Translations under genes and position numbers: made by a program
The notes under the pieces: model-generated
Told to the model about the DNA's origin: nothing
Seen by the model: only the letters and a program-made list of their open reading frames with translations
Databases searched by the model: none
NCBI GenBank assembly: GCA_013822685.1
Contig: PNKV01000008.1
Span: 1 to 64,000 of the forward strand
From: Leptothrix sp. (in: b-proteobacteria)
GTDB lineage: Bacteria > Pseudomonadota > Gammaproteobacteria > Burkholderiales > Burkholderiaceae_C
DNA length: 64,000 nucleotides
Direction: 5' to 3'
Shown: positions 6,589-15,453 of the stretch, in pieces
Layout: every line of letters starts with the position of its first letter
Numbering within the stretch: the stretch's first letter is position 1

Positions 6589-6768
6589 TTACTTGCGAGC
6601 ATCCTTGATGGCTTCCTTGGCATCGCCAACGGCCTTCTGGGTCTTGCCTTCGGCTTGCTTGGCCAGGCCCTTAGCCTCGTGCTCGCGGCTGCCCACCATA
6701 TCTCCAGCCTTCTGCTGCACCTTGCCTGCTGCGTCCTTCACGGCGCCCTTCACTTGGTCCTTGTTCAT
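6589..6768 (-). CDS. CsbD family stress-response protein
   Basis: The 59-aa protein MNKDQVKGAVKDAAGK... is lysine- and alanine-rich with the repeat pattern KGxxKxxxGKxQxK of the CsbD family, small hydrophilic proteins induced by general stress. An AGGAGA ribosome-binding site lies 6 nt before ATG, and a strong terminator follows, so this is a monocistronic gene. CsbD proteins have no known catalytic function. Broad stress-related expression is expected but not shown by the sequence. Confidence 0.9.
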   Translation of the reverse strand: MNKDQVKGAVKDAAGKVQQKAGDMVGSREHEAKGLAKQAEGKTQKAVGDAKEAIKDARK

Positions 6769-6825
6769 GACAATTCTCCTGATGGTTGATGTCTACAACA
6801 AGAGGCAAACAGCGTGCCGGTTTCA
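6769..6825. other. Short gap between csbD-like and EAL genes
   Basis: It contains the csbD ribosome-binding site on the minus strand and the downstream edge of the EAL gene. No terminator of the EAL gene is visible, so some read-through into csbD is possible. Confidence 0.3.
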
Positions 6826-8097
6826 TCAGCCCCAGATCAGATCGCCGCAAACAACGCGCAACTCGCGCTCTGCGCCGCGCTGGTGGTAGAAGGCATATGA
6901 AACCGTCACGCAGGTGTGTTTGCCGTGCAGCGTTCGGTAGGGCGCGGTCACCTGCACCTTGCCAGGCGCCTCCACGGCACGGCGAAAATAGGGGCGCCTG
7001 GCCCAGCAACCACCTTCGGTATCGCTCATGGGTTCATAGGCCAGGTGCCCGCCCCCGTTGCGATCCCGGGCCCACAGTGGGCGGCTGATCTGGTAGCCCT
7101 CAGAGTTCAGCACATAGCAAAGCTCGGTTGAGGCAAGTTCCATGAAGCCACGGCAGGCTTCTTCGATGGACCGTCCTGCGCTCAGCAAGACACCGGTGTT
7201 GCCAATCGCATTGAGGTAGGGCGACAGTTGCAGCCGCTGAGCCTTCGCCTCGTCCTTGCGGCGTTGGCTCAAGCCGGTGTAAAGGCTGGTCAGCGATTCG
7301 GGTGCATGGCCATCCGGCATCATCGCGAGCTGGGGGCGCCCAAAGTAGTAGCCCTGCACCATGTCGGCGTCAGCTTCCATGGCCAGCAGGGCTTCATCAA
7401 GCGTTTCCACCCCCTCCATCAGCACCATGGCGCCGCACTCATGCAGCAAAGAAACCATCTGGATCACGATCCGCCTTGAGCGCGGATCGAGTGCGGCGCG
7501 TTCCACCAGGCTGCGGTCAAGCTTGACGATGTCGGGCTTCAAATTCCAGACACGGTCAAAATTGGAATGGCCGGCGCCAAAGTCGTCAATCGCGATGAGG
7601 CAGCCATGCTCCCGGAGCACTTCGGTTGAAGACTTCAGCTCCTCGATATCCAGCACGGCGCTTTCAAGAACCTCGATCACCACCTTGCCGCCGGTGATCT
7701 GAAAGTGATCAAGCACCTCTTGAACATAGGACGGATTTTCCCGGCCAAATAAGGCTTGAGAGGTGTCGGGGTGCACGTTCAAAAACAGCCACTGCGCAGA
7801 CGGCAGGTCTGCCACGTAGTTGGACAAATGCACAACGCGACTGAGGCTGTCACACCAGCTCAGTTCAGAAAGATCGCGGCAAGCCTTGAACACCTCAGGC
7901 GGCGGGATGGCGTGCCCATCAGCGTGACGAGCGCGCAGAAGCGCTTCATGGCCAACCACGCGCGCATGCGACAAACTGTAGATAGGCTGGAAGTGGCTGG
8001 ACAGGGTGATCGAGTCCCCGAGCCGGCCAATCGTGCGCCCATCTTTCTGATCAAGGTTCGACAGCAGGCTGGCGAAACGGCTTGTCTTGGTCAACAT
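6826..8097 (-). CDS. EAL-domain cyclic-di-GMP phosphodiesterase with C-terminal sensor-like domain
   Basis: Residues about 30-260 form an EAL domain with the hallmark blocks GHEALLR, FLNVHP, IEVLES, IDDFGAG, DIVKLDRS and EGVET, so the metal- and substrate-binding residues appear complete and hydrolysis of c-di-GMP to pGpG is expected. The order is unusual: the catalytic domain is N-terminal, and a 140-residue C-terminal domain (about 285-423, with LSAGRSIEEACRGFM and a terminal beta sheet) probably senses a ligand, like PDC/Cache or GAF-type domains. There is no signal peptide. The gene diverges from the histidine kinase at 8319. Confidence 0.88.
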   Translation of the reverse strand: MLTKTSRFASLLSNLDQKDGRTIGRLGDSITLSSHFQPIYSLSHARVVGHEALLRARHADGHAIPPPEVFKACRDLSELSWCDSLSRVVHLSNYVADLPSAQWLFLNVHPDTSQALFGRENPSYVQEVLDHFQITGGKVVIEVLESAVLDIEELKSSTEVLREHGCLIAIDDFGAGHSNFDRVWNLKPDIVKLDRSLVERAALDPRSRRIVIQMVSLLHECGAMVLMEGVETLDEALLAMEADADMVQGYYFGRPQLAMMPDGHAPESLTSLYTGLSQRRKDEAKAQRLQLSPYLNAIGNTGVLLSAGRSIEEACRGFMELASTELCYVLNSEGYQISRPLWARDRNGGGHLAYEPMSDTEGGCWARRPYFRRAVEAPGKVQVTAPYRTLHGKHTCVTVSYAFYHQRGAERELRVVCGDLIWG

Positions 8098-8318
8098 GGC
8101 TTGCGGCCCTTATTGCGCGGATCACGCTGAACATTGCGGGTGCACGCCCAGTGCTGCCGAAAGAAACGTTTTCGGCACTGCCACAAGGTAATTGAGCCTT
8201 AAACGACCAAGACCCTCTGCAACATACGGGCACGGCTTTGAACTCTTTGGAGCGCAAACTTGCCAAGAGTGAACTAGCGCAAAATGCGCCCATCCAGCCT
8301 CTTGAAGAAACGGGCCTC

Positions 8319-9980
8319 ATGAGCGACCTCCTCTTGCCTGAAGATGCAGAAGCCCGGCGAATCGCGGCTTTGAAAGACTTGATCGTGCTCGACAGCCCGC
8401 CCGAGCCCTTGTTCGACAGCATCACCAAGATGGCGTCGGAGATCTGCGGCACGCCTATCGCTCTGATCAGCCTCATCGATGAAGAGCGCCAATGGTTCAA
8501 GGCCAATGTGGGCCTGGAAGGCGTGGAAGAGACGCCGCGTGAATTGGCCTTTTGCGCGCACGCCATCCAGCAAGACGGCTTGATGGAGGTGCTCGATGCG
8601 ACCGTGGACCCGCGGTTTTCCAGCAACCCGCTGGTCACGGATTCGCCCCACATCAAGTTCTACGCAGGTGCACCACTGGTGCTGCCCTCTGGCGCCAAAG
8701 CAGGCACCCTCTGTGTGATTGACCGCTCGCAAAAGCAGCTCACCGACTTCCAGGCGCGCAGCTTGCGCATGCTGGCCGACATGGTGAGCCAGGCCTTGAC
8801 CATGCGCCGTGACTTGATTCACCGCGCCCTGACGGTCAGGCGGGAAGCCGAGGAAGTGCTGCGCGCCAAGGAAGCCTTGCTGGACCGCACGGGCCGCATC
8901 GCGGGCGTGGGGGGCTGGGTGGCCGAGATGGCTTCGCGGCAAATCCATTTTTCGGAACAAGCCTGCAGCCTGCTCGACCTCGGTTCAACGTGTCTCATGG
9001 GCACAGAAGCGGCCCTGGGCATGCTCACGGGCGATGGCGAGGACAGGCTGCGCCACGCGCTCAACCAGCTTGCATCGAAGGGCGAGCCGTTGGACCTGGA
9101 GGTCTGCTTGAGCACGCCGACCGCCCGCTTGATGTGGGTGCGGCTGGCGGGAGAGTTCGAGTTCGCGGAGGGGCGGCCGGTGCGCTTGGTGGGGGCCGTG
9201 CAGGACATCAGCGAACGCCTGAAGCACAAGGCCGAGCTGAAGCGTGAGCAAGACCTTCGCCACCAGGTGGAGCGGCATGCGCATGAGCTGAAGACGCTGT
9301 TGAGCGAGCGAGAGGAAATGCTCGATGTGCTGACCCACGAAGTGCGTCAGCCCTTGAACAACGCCTCAGCCGCGCTGCAAAGTGCCAGCGCAGCCTTGCA
9401 GAACACCCAGGACGCTGCCGCCTTGGACAGGCTTGGGCGGGCGCAGGGGGTCATGAGCCAGGTGATGGCCAACATCGACAACACCTTGGCTTCTGCAGCG
9501 CTGCTGGCCAGCAAGGAGGCCATCGAGCTGGCCGACACTGACGTGGACACCCTGGTGGCCGTGGCCGTGGGGGACGTGCCTTCGCATGCGCGGCACCGCA
9601 TCCAGGTGGAGCGCCTGGCCAGCACCCGCACTGTGCAGGCAGACATGGGGCTCATGCGGCTGGCCTTGCGCAACCTGTTGCTGAATGCCCTGAAATACAG
9701 CCCGCCCGACACGAAGGTGATCGTCCGCCTGCTGGATTGGGACGAGCCGCTGGCCCTGGTGATCGAAGTGGAAGACGCCGGACCGGGCTTTGACACCGAG
9801 TTGACACCGCGGCTGTTTCAACGCGGCGCCCGCGGCCGGCACGCTGGCGCGGTCAAAGGGCACGGGCTGGGTCTTTACATCGTGCGCCGGGTGATGGAGC
9901 TGCATGGCGCCCGCGTCGAGCTCGTGCGCAACACGCCTCAGGGCAGCACCTTGCAGTTGATACTGGAAGTGGCTCAGTGA
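8319..9980 (+). CDS. Cytosolic GAF/PAS sensor histidine kinase
   Basis: An N-terminal GAF domain (about 25-165, with LDSPPEPLFDSITKMA and LCVIDR) is followed by a PAS-like region, a coiled coil, a dimerisation/phosphoacceptor domain with THEVRQPLNN (His near 339) and an ATPase domain with the N box NLLLNALKYSP, the G1 box VEDAGPGF and the G2 box GHGLGLYIVRR. No membrane helix is present, so it senses a cytoplasmic cue. ATG 8319 is chosen because upstream extension would need the TTG at 8238; neither has a strong ribosome-binding site. It ends tail-to-tail with a response-regulator gene, overlapping it by 7 bp. Confidence 0.9.
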   Translation: MSDLLLPEDAEARRIAALKDLIVLDSPPEPLFDSITKMASEICGTPIALISLIDEERQWFKANVGLEGVEETPRELAFCAHAIQQDGLMEVLDATVDPRFSSNPLVTDSPHIKFYAGAPLVLPSGAKAGTLCVIDRSQKQLTDFQARSLRMLADMVSQALTMRRDLIHRALTVRREAEEVLRAKEALLDRTGRIAGVGGWVAEMASRQIHFSEQACSLLDLGSTCLMGTEAALGMLTGDGEDRLRHALNQLASKGEPLDLEVCLSTPTARLMWVRLAGEFEFAEGRPVRLVGAVQDISERLKHKAELKREQDLRHQVERHAHELKTLLSEREEMLDVLTHEVRQPLNNASAALQSASAALQNTQDAAALDRLGRAQGVMSQVMANIDNTLASAALLASKEAIELADTDVDTLVAVAVGDVPSHARHRIQVERLASTRTVQADMGLMRLALRNLLLNALKYSPPDTKVIVRLLDWDEPLALVIEVEDAGPGFDTELTPRLFQRGARGRHAGAVKGHGLGLYIVRRVMELHGARVELVRNTPQGSTLQLILEVAQ

Positions 9981-10657
9981 GCCTTCAGCTCAGCCTTGAA
10001 CACATAGCCCACGCCTGATTTGGACTGCAGGGGCACCAAGGCCGGCGTGGCTTTTTCAATGCGCCGGCGCAGGCGGTAGATGGTGGCGTTCAGGCCGTCG
10101 GTGCTGCTCTCTGCCTCTTTGCCCAGCTTGCGCAGGATGAGCTCACGAGGCACGACTTCGCCGGCGGCATCCACGAAGCACTCCATCAAGGCCAGGTCGG
10201 TTTCGCTCAGCTCGATCTGAACGCCGTCCGGCGCGATCAGCCGGTGGGCGCGCCGGTCGAGTTTCCAGGTGGGTGTGGCCACCTGGCCCGCCCCAGCCCG
10301 GCGTTGGACCGCACTGATCGCCAAAACCACCTGGTCGAACTGAACCGGCTTGGCCAGGTACATGTCGGCGCCCGCGGTCATCACCTGCTTGAACACATCT
10401 GGCGCAAGCCGGCCTGACACGACCACCACCCCGGCCTCGGTGCGCCGGCGCAGCACCTTGATCAAGTCGACTCCGTCGATGCCCGGCAAGGACAGATCGC
10501 ACAGGTAGAAGTTGTAGTCATAGGCCCCTGGGTCAGCCAGGAGATCGGTGCTGTCTTGGAACACGGACACCTCAATGCCCTGCTCCCTGAGGTGCTGGGA
10601 CAGGAATTCGGTGTATTCGTCATCGTCGTCGACGAGCGCCAGTGTCTTGGGAAGCAT
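9974..10657 (-). CDS. OmpR-type response regulator
   Basis: The receiver domain (1-115) has the acidic cluster VDDDDEY, phosphoacceptor D54 (YLCDLSLPG) and K103 (LAKPVQF). The C-terminal winged helix (about 130-225) carries ELSETDLALMECF, VPRELILRKLG, NATIYRLRRRI and GVGYVF. It should activate or repress transcription when phosphorylated, most likely by the convergent kinase. The start at 10657 (MLPKTLALVDDDD) is preferred to the TTG at 10702, since it begins right at the first beta strand. The two genes overlap at their 3' ends, an unusual layout for a cognate pair. Confidence 0.88.
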   Translation of the reverse strand: MLPKTLALVDDDDEYTEFLSQHLREQGIEVSVFQDSTDLLADPGAYDYNFYLCDLSLPGIDGVDLIKVLRRRTEAGVVVVSGRLAPDVFKQVMTAGADMYLAKPVQFDQVVLAISAVQRRAGAGQVATPTWKLDRRAHRLIAPDGVQIELSETDLALMECFVDAAGEVVPRELILRKLGKEAESSTDGLNATIYRLRRRIEKATPALVPLQSKSGVGYVFKAELKAH

Positions 10658-10748
10658 GTGCGCAGTGTAGGCAGCAAATCCTTGATGCAGATCACAAATC
10701 AATCAGCCAACCGCATAAATTGCCGCCAAAGCGATAAATCCTACACAA

Positions 10749-10762
10749 CGTCATAAATGACG
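10749..10762. promoter_or_regulatory. 14-bp palindrome in the regulator-chemoreceptor intergenic region
   Basis: CGTCAT-AA-ATGACG has perfect 6-bp arms and lies between the divergent response-regulator and chemoreceptor genes. It may be an operator for one of them, perhaps for the OmpR-type regulator itself. This is inferred from symmetry and position only. Confidence 0.35.
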
Positions 10763-10806
10763 CCGTGAGATGATTTGTGACATCAGGTAACCACTTTGGA
10801 GTCGCG

Positions 10807-12408
10807 GTGAAAAATCTCTCAATCAGGATGCAGCTGACCTTGGCGTTCAGCTTCTTGACCTTCCTAGTGTTGGTGGTCAGCATCTTTGGCGCGCGCAGCC
10901 TGGGGGACGCGAACAACAGGTTCACCGCTTATATCGATGGCGCGGCTCGGCGTGCCGACCTGGCCCTGGACGTCAGGATCTACGCCAGCCGCCGGGCCAT
11001 CGCCGTGAGAGACATGGTGTTGGTGGACACGGCCCAGGACCACGCCCTTGGCAAGCAAGTCGCCGTTGACTCGCACCAGCAGTTGGAAACCAGCCTGCGC
11101 GACTTGAAGGCCTCGGTGAGCGGCGACTCCAATGTCACACCACGCGACCGCGAGCTGGTGGATGCCATCGATCAGATCGAAGCCCGCTATGCGCCGATTG
11201 CGCTCGACATCGTCCGCTTGTCGAGTGAGGACAAGCGCGAGGAGGCCATCCGCAGGATCAATGTGGATTGCAGGCCTTTGCTCAATCAACTGATGGAGGC
11301 CGCCAAGGCCTATGTCGAGTACACGCGTGAGGAGACCAAACGCCAAAGTGCCGCCGCGGCCACGGCCTTGGCGCAGCAACGCACCATCATGCTGGCCCTC
11401 AGTGCGCTGGCCGCGGTCATGGCGGGGGTGTTGGGTTGGTTGATCATCCGGAGGCTGGTTGCTTCGCTGGGTGCCGAGCCCGCCGACCTGTTCCGCCTGG
11501 CCCAACGGGTGGCGCAGGGTGACATCTCGGAAGTGCAAGGTGCTGCCACCGCGCCCGCCGGCAGCGTGCTGTCGTCCATGGGTGCCATGCAAGGCCAGTT
11601 GCAGGCCCTGATCGGCCAGGTTCGCACCACGGCCGACAGCATTGCCTCGGCCAGCTCGGAGATCGCCCAAGGCAACAACGACCTGTCCAGCCGCACCGAG
11701 CAGCAAGCCAGCGCCCTGGAGGAAACGGCCGCGTCGATGGAACAACTGGGCGCCACCGTGAAGGGCAACGCCAGCCATGCCAAACAGGCCAGCCAGCTGG
11801 CCCACGATGCGAGCGCGATTGCGGTGCAAGGCGGTGAGGTGGTCGACAAGGTCATCCTGACGATGCAAGGCATCAACGACAGCAGCAACAAGATCTCGGA
11901 CATCATTTCCGTGATCGACAGCATCGCTTTCCAGACCAACATCCTGGCGCTCAATGCGGCCGTGGAAGCCGCCAGGGCAGGTGACCAGGGCCGTGGGTTT
12001 GCGGTGGTCGCCAGCGAAGTGCGCACCCTGGCACAACGCAGCGCGCAGGCCGCCCGCGAGATCAAGTCCCTGATCCAGGACAGTGTGGAACGCGTGTCAC
12101 AAGGCACCTCACTGGTGGACCAGGCCGGCGCCACCATGCAGAAGGTGGTCCAGTCGGTCGGGCAGGTCTCCACCATCATGGAAGAGATCAGCCATGCCAG
12201 CACGGAACAAAGTGCCGGGGTGGCCCAGGTGGGTCAGGCCATCACGCAGATGGACAACGCCACGCAGCAGAACGCAGCGCTGGTGGAAGAAAGCGCCGCC
12301 GCCGCCGAAAGCCTGAAGTGCCAGGCGCAGCAACTGGTGAAGGCCATTTCGTTCTTCAACCTGGCCAATGCCGTGGGCCAACCATCTACCAATGGGTACC
12401 GCGCATGA
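10807..12408 (+). CDS. Methyl-accepting chemotaxis protein
   Basis: The product has a first membrane helix (about 8-30, [18 protein letters not shown]), a periplasmic four-helix-bundle ligand domain, a second helix (about 190-212, [19 protein letters not shown]), a HAMP domain and the long signalling hairpin with the invariant tip around [18 protein letters not shown] (residues near 380-395). It transmits periplasmic signals to CheA/CheW. GTG 10807 ([14 protein letters not shown]) is preferred because GGAG lies 7 nt upstream and receptors of this class start exactly so. No CheR-binding pentapeptide ends the protein. Its stop overlaps the start of the next gene (ATGA). Confidence 0.92.
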   Translation: MKNLSIRMQLTLAFSFLTFLVLVVSIFGARSLGDANNRFTAYIDGAARRADLALDVRIYASRRAIAVRDMVLVDTAQDHALGKQVAVDSHQQLETSLRDLKASVSGDSNVTPRDRELVDAIDQIEARYAPIALDIVRLSSEDKREEAIRRINVDCRPLLNQLMEAAKAYVEYTREETKRQSAAAATALAQQRTIMLALSALAAVMAGVLGWLIIRRLVASLGAEPADLFRLAQRVAQGDISEVQGAATAPAGSVLSSMGAMQGQLQALIGQVRTTADSIASASSEIAQGNNDLSSRTEQQASALEETAASMEQLGATVKGNASHAKQASQLAHDASAIAVQGGEVVDKVILTMQGINDSSNKISDIISVIDSIAFQTNILALNAAVEAARAGDQGRGFAVVASEVRTLAQRSAQAAREIKSLIQDSVERVSQGTSLVDQAGATMQKVVQSVGQVSTIMEEISHASTEQSAGVAQVGQAITQMDNATQQNAALVEESAAAAESLKCQAQQLVKAISFFNLANAVGQPSTNGYRA

Positions 12409-13225
12409 ACGCCCTGTCACGCCACAACGTCCGGCAGGCGGGACAAGGCCAGCCTTTGCTGTTCGCACATGGCTATGGTTGCGACCAGAGCGTCTGGCGC
12501 TTCGTGGCCCCGGCCTTCGAGGCCACGCACCGGGTGGTCTTGATGGACTTGGCGGGGTGCGGCACGGCCGCCCCAGATGCGTATGACCTGGAGCGCCACG
12601 CCACGCTTCACGGGCACGCGCAAGACATCATTGCGGTGTGCGAATCGGCGCAGCTGGAAGGTACCGTGCTGGTGGCGCATTCCGTCAGCACCATGAGTGC
12701 CGTGCTGGCCGCCAAGACACGGCCGGACCTTTTCTCTGCACTGGTGCTGCTGGCCCCCTCCCCCAGCTACCTGACCACGATGGCTACCAGGGTGGCTTCG
12801 AGCGCCAGGACATTGAAGACCTGCTCGACATCCTTGAAGCCAACCATTTCAAGTGGGCCCGCATGATGGCGCCCGTGGTCATGGGCAACGAGAACAACCC
12901 GGCGCTGTCCGAGGAACTGGCCACGCACTTCTGCCGGATGGATGCGTCCGTGGCCAAGCATTTTGCCCAGGTCACTTTTCTGTCAGACCACCGGGAGGAC
13001 CTGGCCGGCTTGTCCATCCCGACGCTGGTGATGCAATGCACGCGTGACACCCTGGCACCGCCCTCGGTCGGGCAGTATTTGCAATCGCGCTGGCCGCAGC
13101 TGCAAGTGGCCAGGCTGGAGGCCACGGGCCACTGCCCGCACATGAGCGCACCGCAAGAGTCCACCGAGGTGCTTCGCGCCTTTCTGGAAGCGCAGGCCCA
13201 CGAACTCGTGGAAGGCACTGCATGA
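12405..13225 (+). pseudogene. RsbQ-like alpha/beta hydrolase, frameshifted
   Basis: The first frame (from ATG 12405) has the oxyanion block LLFAHGYGCDQSVWRF and the nucleophile elbow VAHSVSTM, serine near residue 93. After about 12777 the homology moves to another frame with DGYQGGFERQDIEDLL, APVVMGNENNP, the acid QCTRDTLAP and the histidine block ATGHCPHMS, ending at 13225. One missing C near 12777 explains the break. RsbQ-type hydrolases work with a PAS-containing signalling protein in stress sensing, and a PAS gene does follow, overlapping by 4 nt. The lesion may be real or an assembly error. Confidence 0.8.
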
Positions 13226-13830
13226 TGACCGACGCACCCTATGGCCTCATCGTGACGTCTGGTGAAGGCGTGATGAAGAGTGCCAGCCAACGCTTCGCAT
13301 CGTGGATGCAGATGAGCGAGCACAGTCTGCAGGGCGGGCGTTTCGAGGACCTGCTGTCCCCTGCCAGCAAGATCGTTCACGCCACACATCTTGTGCCGCT
13401 GCTGGAAGCCACGGGCACGGCCAGCGAGGTGATGCTCGACCTGGTCCGGGCCGATGGGCAGCGGTTCCCGATCGTCCTGTTCGCCATCAGCGAACCAGAC
13501 GCGGGCGGCAGTGAGATCACCTTGCACGTGTTTGATGCCACCGAGATCAGGCGGCATGAACAAGAACTCCGCCATGCCAAGCAAGAGGCGGAAGCGGCGG
13601 CGACTGCGTTGAGCCAAGCCAACGCCCAGTTGTACAGGCAATCAGAGGCGCTCCGGATCACACTGCGGTCCATCGCCGAGGGCGTGATCACCATCGGCAC
13701 GGATGGGCTTGAATTCACACAACAAGTGCAACACCCCTTACGGACAAAGAAGCGGCCACCTTGTCAAAAGCCCCATCAATGCTGCCTTGGCGCTCTTGGC
13801 GAAGGCCCGATTTGCTGGCATCGCCATTGA
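13222..13830 (+). pseudogene. PAS-domain signalling protein, truncated at its 3' side
   Basis: The frame begins MMTDAPYGLIVTSGEGVM and contains a PAS domain (to about residue 110, ending HVFDATEIRRHEQEL), a coiled coil (QEAEAAATALSQANAQLYRQ) and the beginning of a second PAS domain (LRITLRSIAEGVITIGTDG). At about 13715 the homology stops abruptly. The remaining residues are antisense to a chemoreceptor fragment on the other strand. The output domain expected of such partners of RsbQ-like hydrolases (a phosphatase or GGDEF domain) is missing, so the gene is very probably a deletion remnant. Confidence 0.7.
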
Positions 13831-14049
13831 GCACCGCTGAGGACAGGCCCCGATGCTCTTGCGTCAAACGGATGAGGTTCAAGATGGTGCGAGCGGGTGC
13901 AACGCCCTTTTGCTCAGCTTTGGCAGCATTCATGTTGCCCACCGCGGCTTTGAGCACCAAGGTCATCGGTGCCGCGACCTCGTCATGGCCACGACCGCGA
14001 TGAGCAAGAACTTTCTGCGAAAAGGCAGGTTATCAAGGATTCGGGACAT
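13715..14049 (-). pseudogene. N-terminal fragment of a methyl-accepting chemotaxis protein
   Basis: From ATG 14049 the minus strand encodes MSRILDNLPFRRKFLLIAVVAMT, a typical receptor N-terminus with its first membrane helix. A one-base loss near 13995 then shifts the frame. The second frame continues with VLKAAVGNMNAAKAEQ and LTQEHRGLSSAVLNGD, the nitrate/nitrite-sensing-like periplasmic block, and ends near 13715. The rest of the receptor is absent. Together with the truncated PAS gene it forms a tail-to-tail scar. Confidence 0.65.
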
Positions 14050-14124
14050 TGTGTCGTGCGCGCCTGTTACTTCCGAGAGGAACGTTTTCGGCACCACTCT
14101 GGCCGCACTTGAGCCAAGTGCGGC

Positions 14125-14544
14125 TCAAGGCCTGGCCAGATCACTCACATGAAGAAAGATCTTGCGCGCCAAGGTGCCATCGCGCGCCGGGGCCTGGGGC
14201 GTTGCCTCAGTCAGCGCCTGTTCAATCTCATCACCCAGGCTGGCGTCATACAGAAAACCCATGGACCATTCGCCGTAGTCGCGTTTGGAAATGGGCTCGT
14301 CAAACAGCACGACGACGTCGCTGTGGCGCTTGTCTCGACTGATCTTGGTCGTCAAGGCAGCCAGCTCCTCATCGCTGCCTTCAAGCACCTGGGCAAAGTG
14401 CTTCCCGGAATAGGCCAGAACGCCCGTGACGTCCATTCGCCGATTGGACCGTTGGGCCCTAAGCACAATGTCGTTCATCGTGAAGCTGTCAACAGAGGCG
14501 TCAGCGCGGCTGACATAGAAAACGCGTCGTAAATGGCCCATCAC
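14125..14544 (-). CDS. BLUF-domain blue-light photoreceptor
   Basis: The 139-aa protein is a single BLUF domain that should bind FAD and respond to blue light. All key positions fit AppA-type BLUF domains: Y10 (VFYVSRA), N34 (QRSN), Q52 (HFAQVLEG), W93 and M95 (GEWSMGF). The Tyr-Gln spacing of 42 residues equals that of AppA. There is no fused output domain, so it signals through a partner protein. Several c-di-GMP and chemotaxis genes lie nearby, but no partner is obvious. A short acidic tail follows residue 110. Confidence 0.93.
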   Translation of the reverse strand: MMGHLRRVFYVSRADASVDSFTMNDIVLRAQRSNRRMDVTGVLAYSGKHFAQVLEGSDEELAALTTKISRDKRHSDVVVLFDEPISKRDYGEWSMGFLYDASLGDEIEQALTEATPQAPARDGTLARKIFLHVSDLARP

Positions 14545-14653
14545 TGCAAACCGAACTGGTCAATCAAAAGACAGAAGGTTATCGACCGGCTTGCACAAAC
14601 ACAACAGCTTGCGCCGATGGCGTTGATAGCCACAGGGCATTCTGTCAATCAAC

Positions 14654-15379
14654 TCACACATCCGCCAAGGGGTTGGCAGGCAAGCTGACGGTGGGCAGAG
14701 GCCGGTTCGCAATCTCTTTGGCTTCTGCCGGATCAAGCCCCAACATGGTCAACAAAACCACCGCGATGCGCTCAGGGATCTGACCGGATTCCTGCAGCAG
14801 CAGGGCCAGCGTTTCTCGCCGTTCGTGCGTGGGGCCCCGCATTTCCACCTCGGCGGCCAAAGCGCCCAGCACCGTGCTGCCCACGGCCAAGAAAGTCATG
14901 GGCAGGTCGTCGGATTTGAACCGCTTCATGGCCAGCCCGGTGCCCAGGTCCCTGATCAGGTACTTGCCCAAGCCATGGCTGATGCCCTCTGAGGCAAAGC
15001 CGGTGCGCACCACGAACCGCCCCCAGATCGGGTCTTGGCGCCCCCGTTGCAGGGTGTAGCGCACCGAGGCCGCCACCTTCTCGGCCGGGTCGGGCACCAG
15101 CTCGCCCAGGCGATCGAGCGCCGCCGCGAATTGATCCACCACCTCTTCAATCAGGGCTTCGTAGATGGCCTCTTTCGATGGGAAGTGGTTGTAGAACGTG
15201 CCAAAGCCCACATCGGCCTGCTCGGTGATCTCATTGATCGCCACGCCGTCCACGCCCTTGTGGGCCATCAACTGCAGCGCGGCTTTGAGCAGGCGCGCCC
15301 GGGTGTCGCGCTTGCGCCGGGCCCCACGCGGTGCCCGTTCGGTCTCTTGCGGCTCAGGGGCAGGCTTGGGCGATGTCAT
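14654..15379 (-). CDS. TetR/AcrR family transcriptional regulator
   Basis: An N-terminal helix-turn-helix domain is clear: RARLLKAALQLMAHKGVDGVAINEITEQADVG followed by FGTFYNHFPSKEAIYEAL. The C-terminal half (about 90-240) is the ligand-binding domain. I prefer the start MTSPKPAPEPQ at 15379, because the longer frame would run through the AT-rich divergent promoter region. It diverges from the oxygenase-lactonase-OYE cluster that starts 74 bp away, so it probably represses that cluster and itself until a substrate appears. Confidence 0.88.
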   Translation of the reverse strand: MTSPKPAPEPQETERAPRGARRKRDTRARLLKAALQLMAHKGVDGVAINEITEQADVGFGTFYNHFPSKEAIYEALIEEVVDQFAAALDRLGELVPDPAEKVAASVRYTLQRGRQDPIWGRFVVRTGFASEGISHGLGKYLIRDLGTGLAMKRFKSDDLPMTFLAVGSTVLGALAAEVEMRGPTHERRETLALLLQESGQIPERIAVVLLTMLGLDPAEAKEIANRPLPTVSLPANPLADV

Positions 15380-15453
15380 GGGGTTAATCATAATCTTGCT
15401 CATAACTGATAAAAGCATCATAATTGATTCATTGATCATTTTTAAGGCAAATC

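Noticed and set aside
13715..13830. Natural C-terminus of the PAS protein
   Set aside because: The last 38 residues are the antisense reading of a chemoreceptor fragment and do not resemble any PAS or output domain.
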